This document shows positions 56,937-64,000 of a stretch of 64,000 bases of DNA, piece after piece (position 1 is the stretch's first letter; every line of letters starts with the position of its first letter). The stretch is from Glutamicibacter ardleyensis (GTDB lineage Bacteria > Actinomycetota > Actinomycetes > Actinomycetales > Micrococcaceae): positions 62,001 through 126,000 of the forward strand of contig NZ_BMKX01000004.1 in NCBI RefSeq assembly GCF_014644555.1. The letters are read 5' to 3'. The position numbers were made by a program, and so were the translations under genes. The notes beneath the pieces are model-generated. The model did not search any database. It was not told where the DNA came from and was given only the letters and a program-made list of their open reading frames with translations.

Positions 56937-57371
56937 TCAAGGGTTCAAGCGTTGCCCATGGCGCAACGTATCTGGCACGGCATTGAAAGCAGGGATCGGA
57001 TGCGCGACCGCGCAGGAATCCCAATACTTCACTCGGAAAGTCACTGACCCTCGATTTTGCGTGCGAACAAACAGCTCGTGGATCTGGTCCGTATCCTTTT
57101 CCAGATCGACTGACTGCAGTGCGGGGTTCGGCATGGAAACATGCAAGAAGTTGAGCTCATCGGTCCCAGCGTCGAGCATGGCAACCAGCACCGAACGACC
57201 ATGCATGGACACCAAGCCCATGACGTCGTTGACAGGTTCGGTTGGAACCGTCATGATAACTGGCATTCCCTGTACCCAGCCGTAGGCGGCGAGGTGGTTG
57301 CGTCCTTCACGTGATCCAAGCAGTTCGGTCACGCGTTCGGCCGTTCGAGTACGTACAAGACGTCCTGGCAT
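56937..57371 (-). CDS. Orphan protein, tandem paralogue 1
   Basis: A 144-residue protein with no recognised family. It is clearly related to the protein encoded at 57744-58184. Shared segments are HLAAYGWV-x-GMPV, a VNDVMG-type segment with I/V variants, S-x-HGR, and DELNFLHV/DELQLWHV. These suggest a single compact domain of about 110 residues. No signal peptide or membrane helix is seen. The ATG at 57371 has GGAGG at about nine bases. Confidence 0.65.
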   Translation of the reverse strand: MPGRLVRTRTAERVTELLGSREGRNHLAAYGWVQGMPVIMTVPTEPVNDVMGLVSMHGRSVLVAMLDAGTDELNFLHVSMPNPALQSVDLEKDTDQIHELFVRTQNRGSVTFRVKYWDSCAVAHPIPAFNAVPDTLRHGQRLNP

Positions 57372-57743
57372 TGGTACTACCTCCACTATAGTTCTTGAGT
57401 TTTCCGAGTGATCCCCATCAGCTTGGAACAAGACGCAACGCAGACTGGCGGCCCGTCGTTGCGGTTCTCTAGTGTGCTTTAACCTTAAAAGATTAGAAGC
57501 AGCAAAGCCAGCATTAAAGATGAATGGTAAGAAAAGTTCACGTCAACACCTCGGCATCTGCTATTTCTCGGGTTCAAGTTGCCTGAATACTGCACAATTG
57601 GGTCAAGTAGATCCGAGTAAAACTCCAATCCCATCAGCTAAATTCCCGGAACTCCACGTTGATTATCATGAGCGCCGAAATATCCTGGAATTAAGAGGGA
57701 TGCTCGGGCCTGAAAGCATGCATTTATGGGAGCGGGCAATCAC
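57372..57743. other. Interval between the two paralogues
   Basis: No certain gene. One + strand frame from GTG 57472 to 57747 (91 codons) has a plausible-looking C-terminus, but it lacks a ribosome site and overlaps the convergent gene by four bases. I did not call it. Confidence 0.35.
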
Positions 57744-58184
57744 TTAGTGTGTGCCGGGTGCCGGAGTGGCACTTGCATCGCTGTTGTCGCTGCGAACATA
57801 GAGAGGTATTTGGTGGATGGCGGCGCTATGCGCCCAGAAAGCGACGCGGAACGGCATAAGCCTGTTATTGCTGTGCCTGACACAGAGCTCGGCGAGCGTA
57901 GTCCCAGACGGCAGAGGCGGGACTCTGGTGAAGATAGGGCTGGGAACAGTGACATGCCATAGCTGCAGTTCATCGTTGGGTGCATCGGTAAGCACCAAGA
58001 GTACGGCCCGCCCATGGATGGAAATAAAGCCCATCACGTCTTCAACCATCTCGGCACCTTGCGCAAAGACTACCGGCATCCCTGAGACCCATCCATATGC
58101 CGCGAGATGCCTTTGAGCTATGGGGCAGTGCAGCAGTTCATTGAGGCGTTGGATCGCATGCGTGTGCAGTTCAGGGGTGTTCAT
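57744..58184 (-). CDS. Orphan protein, tandem paralogue 2
   Basis: A 146-residue protein related to its neighbour at 56937, with the shared motifs HLAAYGWVSGMPV, DVMGFISIHGRAVL and DELQLWHV. The C-terminal 20 residues are Asp/Ser/Ala-rich and variable. It is separated from paralogue 1 by a 372-base gap and has its own start (ATG with a GGAGG-like site in AGGAAGAT). No transmembrane segment is seen, and the function is unknown. Confidence 0.65.
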   Translation of the reverse strand: MNTPELHTHAIQRLNELLHCPIAQRHLAAYGWVSGMPVVFAQGAEMVEDVMGFISIHGRAVLLVLTDAPNDELQLWHVTVPSPIFTRVPPLPSGTTLAELCVRHSNNRLMPFRVAFWAHSAAIHQIPLYVRSDNSDASATPAPGTH

Positions 58185-58682
58185 ATCTTCCTCCGTTGAC
58201 AGCAGCTGTTCGAAAGCTGCTCGACCACGAGCTTCCTGAATCTTTATTCAGGCGCATTCCCCGGGTTTCGCATTGGGCGCTCGGTGATCATCGTGGAGTG
58301 ATCTTCTGAGGATATCTTCCTTGCCGGAGCTTATAAAGTCTCCAGCACCTCCGAATTTGCTGGAGGAATTATCAGCAACGAAGCCGGATTTCATAAAAGG
58401 ACTGATCAGCCTAAAAATATCCTTCTTATTTGATGCGCTGGATGTGCTGGACATCTCCATGCCGCGAGCCTTCTAACGCGATGAGATCTTCAACGTCCGC
58501 ACGACAACTGGTTTGGCTGTTACGCGCCGTCCACCGCTAAGTCAAGATCTTCGGAATCTTCAGAACTAGCACCATCTGTCGACGGACAAATGGACTTTAT
58601 AAGCAGTCCGTCTAGATTCCTTCGGATATTGGGCATAGTCTGGAGCACTACAATCAATTCGTCTTTGGGGGACCGGATTATT
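58185..58682. other. Gene-poor interval with an inverted repeat
   Basis: No gene is supported here. GCTTATAAAGTC at 58329-58340 recurs inverted at 58593-58604. A hairpin (CTCCAGCA/TGCTGGAG) lies at 58340-58365. These may be regulatory sites of the peptidase gene that follows. Confidence 0.35.
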
Positions 58683-60101
58683 GTGCAACGCCGACACCAC
58701 GTGACCTACCTATTGCCCAGAACCCAGCGAGCACGATATAGCAAACCGCTGATGATCTGGACAACTTCCGTGCTGTCCGCACTGAGCCTCACTGGTGCAC
58801 TTGCTTGGCCGCTACTGGCTCAGCCGGCAGACCTCAGAACAGGTTCGATACCGACAGCAATTGGATCCCTGGACACGGCAAGCTTTCACGACTATCCCAT
58901 AGTTGTCAGTGAATTTGCGCCGTTGGCGGTCTTCGCTGGCTCCGGCAAAGAACTTGCAATTGATGGGCGCCCCACAAATATCCCAGTCGTTCAAATTGGT
59001 GACAGCGGCCAACTGAATGAAAACGACGGCTTAACTACGTTCCCAAGTCAGCAGCAATCTGCGCAGGAACCGGCACAACGCGCATTATTGGCAGGACGAG
59101 TTGGGTCTGTGGGCAAACTGCCCGGAGGGCTTCAACTGATGCATCCGGTCACGACCCGGAGAATTTCGAGCCCTTATGGTTGGCGCGCAAATCCAACGGG
59201 TGCAGGGAACCAGATCCATATTGGACAGGATTACCCCATTGCCTGCGGCTCCCCGGTCTACGCCAGCGAATCCGGTCGAGTAGTCGTCGCCAACTGGGCC
59301 GGCCACTCGGGCCTGCGGGTCACCCTCGATCACGGATATAACGTGCATACCGGATACAGCCACAATTCGAAGATGCTTGTTCGAGCCGGCCAGAACGTGC
59401 AACGAGGAGAAGTCATTGCCCTGTCGGGCACCACAGGCAACTCCACCGGATGCCACGTGCATTTTGAAGTGCTCCTCGATGGCCGGTGGAATGATCCTCG
59501 GCTGTATTTGCCTGCTAACCCTGGTCAGCCAGAAGCCATGATTGATTCCACTTCGCTGACTGTTGACGCTAGGAACGCACCCAAGGCAGAGTCGAAGAAC
59601 AAGATTGAAAAAGAGAAGAATCCTGATGTGGTGGTGCCAGAAGATGACACGCCGGTCATACCGAAACCGGAACCTACGGTTTCGGCGAAGCCATCTGCTC
59701 CTCCGAGTCCGCCAACGGTTGCGCCGACGCCCAGCAAACCTGAAGAAGTGAAGCCTACGCCGTCTTCGCCGACGCCCAGTCTGAGCACTTCGCCATCGCA
59801 GAGCCAGAGTCGGCCGGCTGAACCCAGTGCTTCGCATTCGGTCAGCCCAACGTCGACCACGTCGCCGTCACAGACGCCTTCAGTAGATACACCGAGCAGC
59901 AAGCCTACGGTGCCCGAAGCATCACAGACTCCCAGGGCTACACCCAGCCCAAGCCTTCAGCTTATTGAGGAAGTTCCGAGTTCTTCGCCGGTAGCTCCTA
60001 CCAAGCAGACCCCCACCACCCGGGCAACTTCGAGGCCCGAAGAGTCCAAGAATTCACCATCTTCGGCATCGGCGCAGGCCAGTGAATCCGGCAAACAATA
60101 G
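58683..60101 (+). CDS. Secreted or membrane-anchored M23 (LytM-type) peptidase with Ser/Pro-rich tail
   Basis: A 472-residue protein. A membrane helix or signal anchor lies at about residues 25-47. The M23 metallopeptidase domain (about 190-285) has the zinc ligands in HIGQDYP (His, Asp) and HVHFE (HxH), with SSPYGWR upstream. The C-terminal about 150 residues are low-complexity Pro/Ser/Thr without a sorting signal. It should cut peptide bridges in peptidoglycan, or act as a regulator. I chose GTG 58683 with GGGGA upstream, and an ATG at 58590 is possible. Confidence 0.82.
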   Translation: MQRRHHVTYLLPRTQRARYSKPLMIWTTSVLSALSLTGALAWPLLAQPADLRTGSIPTAIGSLDTASFHDYPIVVSEFAPLAVFAGSGKELAIDGRPTNIPVVQIGDSGQLNENDGLTTFPSQQQSAQEPAQRALLAGRVGSVGKLPGGLQLMHPVTTRRISSPYGWRANPTGAGNQIHIGQDYPIACGSPVYASESGRVVVANWAGHSGLRVTLDHGYNVHTGYSHNSKMLVRAGQNVQRGEVIALSGTTGNSTGCHVHFEVLLDGRWNDPRLYLPANPGQPEAMIDSTSLTVDARNAPKAESKNKIEKEKNPDVVVPEDDTPVIPKPEPTVSAKPSAPPSPPTVAPTPSKPEEVKPTPSSPTPSLSTSPSQSQSRPAEPSASHSVSPTSTTSPSQTPSVDTPSSKPTVPEASQTPRATPSPSLQLIEEVPSSSPVAPTKQTPTTRATSRPEESKNSPSSASAQASESGKQ

Positions 60102-60121
60102 TTTTCAGGCGGCGTCCGTCC

Positions 60122-60763
60122 CTAAAATGGGGCATCGCGTCCGCGCCGAAACGCCGAGACGGTAGGATCGCCGGGCAACCAGAAGCGCCATGGAAACTCA
60201 GATCCGCCGGCAACACCGGCGACTCCCACTCGTGGACCACTGGAAATCTGCGCCGGGTGATGCAGGGGCGCTTGCAGTAAGAAAGGGGAGGAGAACAAAT
60301 CCAGTCCATCATGCTCTATCCGCGTGATGCCGAGCGACTGAGCCACATTGCCAGGCCCGCGGGCCAGCTGATGGCCTGGAATTCTGGTGCCGCTGCCTTT
60401 GCGCTTTATGAGTCTTCTCCGCTGGGCAATCTCGCTTCCCTCGATTATCTCGCCTGCGCGGATGAGTACTCCCGAAGCGGAATCCGCTGGCGAACAGACA
60501 AAATTTATTGCGTAGTGCATTCCGTAGCTGAAGTACACGTACGCGTAGCCCGGGTCCAAAAACATCGACGCATTACGTTCGGTGCGGCGGTCCTTTGAAT
60601 GGCTTCCAGGATCGTACGGTCCTATGGCGCCCACACCCATATAGGCTTCCACCTCAGTAATGCGCAGGGTCACCATTCCTTCAGCGGATTCCACAGAAAA
60701 CTGGGAGCCGAGTAATTTCGGTGCAACATGCAACGCGTCCTGAATGAAAAATTCGCGGTTCAT
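60122..60763 (-). CDS. 3-methyladenine DNA glycosylase (AAG/MPG family)
   Basis: A 213-residue repair enzyme that removes alkylated and deaminated purines. It has the conserved ITEVEAYMGVG (about 35-45), a HSKDRRTERNASMF segment, and YVYFSYGMHYAINFV (about 75-89). The catalytic Glu is in the first motif. It lies convergent with the peptidase gene, 20 bases apart, and shows no operon partner. Confidence 0.9.
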   Translation of the reverse strand: MNREFFIQDALHVAPKLLGSQFSVESAEGMVTLRITEVEAYMGVGAIGPYDPGSHSKDRRTERNASMFLDPGYAYVYFSYGMHYAINFVCSPADSASGVLIRAGEIIEGSEIAQRRRLIKRKGSGTRIPGHQLARGPGNVAQSLGITRIEHDGLDLFSSPFLLQAPLHHPAQISSGPRVGVAGVAGGSEFPWRFWLPGDPTVSAFRRGRDAPF

Positions 60764-60868
60764 CTCTCAAGTATTAGCAGATCCGGTCAAAGTGTCGGTT
60801 GCCGCTGTGAAGATGCTGTTATCGGATGCATGGGGCATCGGATATCTCGCACCCACAATGGAACATCA

Positions 60869-61385
60869 ATGAAAAAGCTCATGGTAACTCTGGCCAGCTT
60901 CTTGGCCATGCTTTTCGCCCTGACCGCCTGTGGCGTTTCCACTCAAGAATTTGAAGCGGGAGAAAGCCGGGAAGGATAAGGAATAAGCGGCAAAGGAAGC
61001 TGCCAAGAAAGCCGAAGCGGCTAAAGCCAACAAGGCAAAGAAAATTTCCAAGCGTGCACTGGCTCAGATTGTGAAGAAGCCAGACTCGAACATAGATAAG
61101 AACGTCATTATCTATGCCAAGGTCACCCAGTTCGATTCGGCCACTGGACCTTGCATCTTCCGTGCTGACGTCGCCCACGCGCACGTGGGAAAGTACGACT
61201 ACGAGCACAACTCAATGTTTACCGCCGGTGATGGTCTATCTGACTGCGATATTTTGGATGACGTACTGGCAGATGACATCATTCAGGTCACCGCAACGGT
61301 CACCGGATCCTTGAGCTACGACACTCAAATTGGTGGATCGACTACCGTTCCCAAGTTTGAGGTCATCAAGCTCAAACAACTCTGA
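60869..61385 (+). pseudogene. Broken lipoprotein gene (frameshift and in-frame stop)
   Basis: The 5' part begins at ATG 60869 with a lipoprotein signal peptide ending in the lipobox LTAC and reads to a stop at 60977-60979. A second part in another frame carries a Lys/Ala-rich linker and then a folded-looking domain to 61385, including NVIIYAKVTQFDSATG and DDIIQVTATVTG. To join them requires a frameshift near 60960 and passage through a TAA at 60984. The C-terminal part could be expressed only from GTG 61071, without export. It is a decayed gene unless the window has sequence errors. The original function is unknown. Confidence 0.6.
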
Positions 61386-61408
61386 CCATATTTTCATTAT
61401 TAACGCTT

Positions 61409-61443
61409 CGGCTCGGTTCCTGCTCTGCGCAGAGACCGAGCCG
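61409..61443. terminator. Weak hairpin after the broken lipoprotein gene
   Basis: The nine-base arms CGGCTCGGT and ACCGAGCCG enclose a 17-base loop. No T-run follows, so this is only a candidate. Confidence 0.4.
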
Positions 61444-61636
61444 GTTGCCGTTGAGCGAATAGGCGGAAACCAGCCGGAAACATTTGTGAGCGCAGATCGT
61501 TACACCAAAGCGTTGATCGTCACGTCCCCGAAATCAAAAGTGCCTCCTTACGAAATATTGGTGATCAAGAATTAGTACTTGAAAGACCTGATTCACTCAC
61601 CGATACACCTAACACTTTTGAGGAGATGGGTCCCTG

Positions 61637-62863
61637 ATGCAGTTGGATACAGCCAGCTTATGGATCATGATCGCCGCAGCGCTAGTTCTCTTGATGACAC
61701 CGGCACTTGGCCTGTTTTACGGCGGAATGACCCGGTCCACCGGTGTGGTCAATATGATGCTGATGAGTTTCTCCGCCGCAGCACTGAGCGCCATCGTCTG
61801 GATTCTGTGGGGCTACTCGCTCTCTGCAGGACAACCAGCGATTGCCGGAATCATCGGCAATCCGTTCAGCGACATTGCGATGCACAACACCGAGCCAGCC
61901 GGGCTTCTCACCGCCGGTTTCTCCGGGACCTTCGCATTGATTTCGGTAGCTATCATCTCCGGGGCCATCGCTGACCGCAGCCGCTTCGCCCCATGGCTGC
62001 TCTTTGTGCCGCTGTGGGTTTCACTGGTCTACGCACCGGTGGCCTTCTGGATCTGGGGTGGCGGGATGCTGTCAGAAGACGGTTTCCTCGGAAGCATCTT
62101 CGGTGAAGCCATCGACTTTGCCGGAGGCGCGGTGGTACACACCAACGCCGGTGTTGCGGCCCTGGTTCTTGCGCTCAAGCTTGGACAGCGTCACAACTTC
62201 CATGACCGTCCCCAGCCGCACAACACCCCACTGGTGATGCTCGGCGCTGCACTGCTCTGGTTTGGCTGGTTCGGTTTTAATGCCGGGGCCGCCACCACCG
62301 TCGAACAGGCCGGACTGATCTGGATCAACACCATGGGAGCTCCAGCCGCTGCGATCCTGGGCTGGATCTTTGTGGAGAAACTCCGCGGCCAGCGCCCGAG
62401 CTCGGTCGGTGTGGCCTCCGGTCTCGTCTCGGGACTCGTAGCCATTACCCCCGCTTGTGCAGACGTGGCACCGTGGGCCGCCCTGCTGCTTGGACTGATT
62501 GCCGGTGCCGGCTCTGCCTGGGCAGTGAACCTGAAATGGAAGCTTGGCTACGATGACTCACTCGATGTGGTCGGTGTGCACCTGGTCTCCGGCGTCATCG
62601 GTACCTTGTTCCTTGGGTTCCTTGCCCTGCCTACCGAGTCGAACGCCGGCGGGTTGTTCTACGGCGGGGGAATGGGCCAACTGGTCGCCCAGTTCATGAC
62701 GCTCCTGGTGGTGCTTCTCTTCTCGGCGGCGATGACCTGGGTCATCGCCACGGTCATCGAGAAAATCACGCCATGGCGTGTCTCGGCACAGACCGAAATC
62801 GAGGGTATTGACGCCGCAGAGCACAACGAAAGCGGCTATCTCTGGGCAGAGAACAAAGCCTGA
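61637..62863 (+). CDS. amtB: Ammonium transporter
   Basis: An Amt/MEP/Rh channel of 408 residues with eleven predicted membrane helices. Hallmarks are FYGGMTRSTGVVNMM near the first helices, DFAGGAVVHTNAGVAAL with the first pore His (about 168), and GVHLVSGVIGTL with the second (about 317). It moves ammonium or ammonia into the cell under nitrogen limitation. No glnK gene follows, unlike in many bacteria. The ATG is preceded by GAGGAG. A terminator follows. Confidence 0.95.
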   Translation: MQLDTASLWIMIAAALVLLMTPALGLFYGGMTRSTGVVNMMLMSFSAAALSAIVWILWGYSLSAGQPAIAGIIGNPFSDIAMHNTEPAGLLTAGFSGTFALISVAIISGAIADRSRFAPWLLFVPLWVSLVYAPVAFWIWGGGMLSEDGFLGSIFGEAIDFAGGAVVHTNAGVAALVLALKLGQRHNFHDRPQPHNTPLVMLGAALLWFGWFGFNAGAATTVEQAGLIWINTMGAPAAAILGWIFVEKLRGQRPSSVGVASGLVSGLVAITPACADVAPWAALLLGLIAGAGSAWAVNLKWKLGYDDSLDVVGVHLVSGVIGTLFLGFLALPTESNAGGLFYGGGMGQLVAQFMTLLVVLLFSAAMTWVIATVIEKITPWRVSAQTEIEGIDAAEHNESGYLWAENKA

Positions 62864-62881
62864 GAAAATCTGGAACTATAG

Positions 62882-62917
62882 GAAGCTCGCCGGTTGGATC
62901 ATCCACCGGCGAGCTTC
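62882..62917 (+). terminator. Terminator after amtB
   Basis: Thirteen-base arms GAAGCTCGCCGGT and ACCGGCGAGCTTC surround a ten-base loop, 19 bases after the amtB stop. The T-run is absent, but the stem is very strong. Confidence 0.8.
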
Positions 62918-63037
62918 TGCATGTTCGGCCGAAGATGTGAAAATCATGGGAATTAGTTGATGTACTGGCCAGCACTAGGAAGGTTCCCTAACGTGGCTGG
63001 CATCCACAGGCAATCTATTCGAAGCTGGGAACGTGAC

Positions 63038-64000
63038 ATGACTAATCAACCAGAACAGCCCTCGAAGCCGGCGCATCCGCCAGTACTATCGGGTCCCGGA
63101 CAAGACAGTGAAACTCTCACCACCACCCAAGGTGCACCGGTAAGCGACACCGACCACTCATTGAAGGCCGGCGAGCGCGGCCCCACCCTGCTGCAAGATC
63201 ACCATCTTCGCGAAAAGATCATGCACTTTGATCATGAGCGGATCCCCGAGCGGGTGGTCCATGCCCGCGGGGCGGCAGCTCACGGAACTTTTGTCAGTTA
63301 TGGCAATGCTTCGCAGCTGTGCCGTGCCGACTTCCTGCAGCCGGGAAAGGAAACCCGCGTTTTTGTCCGTTTTTCCAACGTGGTAGGTTCCCGCGGTTCC
63401 ATGGACACGGCGCGTGACACACGGGGGTTTGCGACCAAGTTCTACACCGAGGAGGGAATCTTCGATTTGGTGGGGAACAATATCCCGGTGTTCTTCATCC
63501 AAGATGGGGTGAAGTTCCCGGATCTGGTTCATGCGGCGAAACCGCATCCAGATGTGGAGATTCCGCAGGCGCAATCAGCCCATGATACGTTCTGGGATTT
63601 TGTGTCGCTGCATACTCCGGCGCAAGCGCATGCAATGTGGCAGATGAGTGACCGGGGAATTCCACGCTCATACCGGATGATGGAAGGATTCGGTGTCCAC
63701 ACCTTCCGGATGGTCAGTGACAGCGGTGAATCTTCGTTGGTGAAATTCCATTGGAAGCCTGCGCTCGGGGTGCATTCGCTGGTCTGGGAAGAATCCCAGC
63801 TTGCGGCAGGCGCCGACCCGGATTTTCACCGCCGTGATTTGGCCGAAGCTATCAGCGCGGGCCATTATCCGCAGTGGGAACTAGGTGTGCAGATCTTTCC
63901 CGATGATGGCACCTATACCTTTGAAGGCATTGACCTGCTTGATCCGACCAAGTTCATCCCTGAGGAACTGGCTCCGGTCCAGGCCTTGGGAAAGATGGTG
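63038..64000 (+). CDS. Heme catalase, large-subunit type (3' end beyond window)
   Basis: The first 321 residues of a monofunctional heme catalase (2 H2O2 to water and oxygen). The N-terminal about 45 residues are a polar extension seen in the large-subunit HPII/KatE type. The catalytic His is in [11 protein letters not shown] (about 75), and the Asn is in [11 protein letters not shown] (about 148). The reading frame is open to the last base, so the C-terminal flavodoxin-like domain and the heme ligand Tyr are not visible. The start is ATG with GGGA upstream. Confidence 0.93.
   Translation, partial: MTNQPEQPSKPAHPPVLSGPGQDSETLTTTQGAPVSDTDHSLKAGERGPTLLQDHHLREKIMHFDHERIPERVVHARGAAAHGTFVSYGNASQLCRADFLQPGKETRVFVRFSNVVGSRGSMDTARDTRGFATKFYTEEGIFDLVGNNIPVFFIQDGVKFPDLVHAAKPHPDVEIPQAQSAHDTFWDFVSLHTPAQAHAMWQMSDRGIPRSYRMMEGFGVHTFRMVSDSGESSLVKFHWKPALGVHSLVWEESQLAAGADPDFHRRDLAEAISAGHYPQWELGVQIFPDDGTYTFEGIDLLDPTKFIPEELAPVQALGKMV

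Noticed and set aside
57472-57747. 91-codon open frame on the + strand
   Set aside because: No ribosome site, GTG start, unknown protein, and overlap with the better-supported paralogue gene on the other strand.

Overview
The window is a 64 kb stretch of chromosome from a Gram-positive actinobacterium. It has moderate-to-high G+C, frequent GTG/TTG starts, tight operons with 4-11 bp overlaps, and wall-polymer genes. The order recG-rsmD ... coaD ... DUF177-rpmF-rnc-mutM ... smc ... ftsY is the standard actinobacterial housekeeping block. Together with the stress-type DUF3618/holin operon and the large-subunit catalase this suggests a member of the Micrococcaceae (Arthrobacter/Glutamicibacter-like). 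That placement is an inference, not a sequence match. No tRNA, rRNA, CRISPR array, insertion sequence or prophage was seen.

Region 1 (1-8592) is housekeeping on the + strand: the 3' end of murA, a PlsC-type acyltransferase, gpsA, ddl, a DUF3515-type lipoprotein (minus strand), an LCP ligase, a short DAK2 protein, recG and rsmD. The usual block is then opened at four points. Between rsmD and coaD lie an inverted spermidine-synthase-like gene and an aminotransferase (8563-10553). Between coaD and DUF177 lies an approximately 18 kb glycerol-phosphate wall-polymer locus (11206-29211): galU, an LCP ligase, a TagGH-type exporter, two family-2 glycosyltransferases, a CDP-alcohol phosphotransferase, TagD, a Stealth-type sugar-phosphate transferase and three CDP-glycerol glycerophosphotransferase proteins, two of them very large fusions. 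Between mutM and smc lie four poorly known genes that look like a surface-polysaccharide decoration set (two paralogous triad hydrolases, a DUF6270 protein and an asparagine-synthetase-like protein) plus a serine hydrolase (32023-37653). Between smc and ftsY lie a GT-D glycosyltransferase, a secreted GH25 muramidase with wall-binding repeats, and an MFS transporter (41420-46168).

After ftsY (47545) the window becomes accessory and gene-poor: an OafA-like acyltransferase with an SGNH domain, a small acidic repeat protein, a DUF3253 protein, a three-gene stress-type membrane operon (52080-53944), a YihY/BrkB protein, several small orphan proteins including a tandem pair of paralogues (56937-58184), a secreted M23 peptidase, a 3-methyladenine DNA glycosylase, a broken lipoprotein gene, an AmtB ammonium transporter, and the 5' part of a catalase that runs off the end.

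Functionally, GalU (UDP-glucose), TagD (CDP-glycerol), the CDP-alcohol phosphotransferase, the glycosyltransferases and the TagF-like polymerases can build a glycosylated poly(glycerol-phosphate)-type polymer. The ABC pair would export it and the LCP proteins would attach it to peptidoglycan. The mutM-smc insert, the GT-D enzyme and the OafA-like acyltransferase could modify it. The most noteworthy observations are the CDP-alcohol phosphotransferase with its last catalytic Asp replaced by His, the two giant TagF fusion proteins, the decoration cluster, the tandem orphan paralogues, and an apparent ATT start codon in the DUF177 gene.
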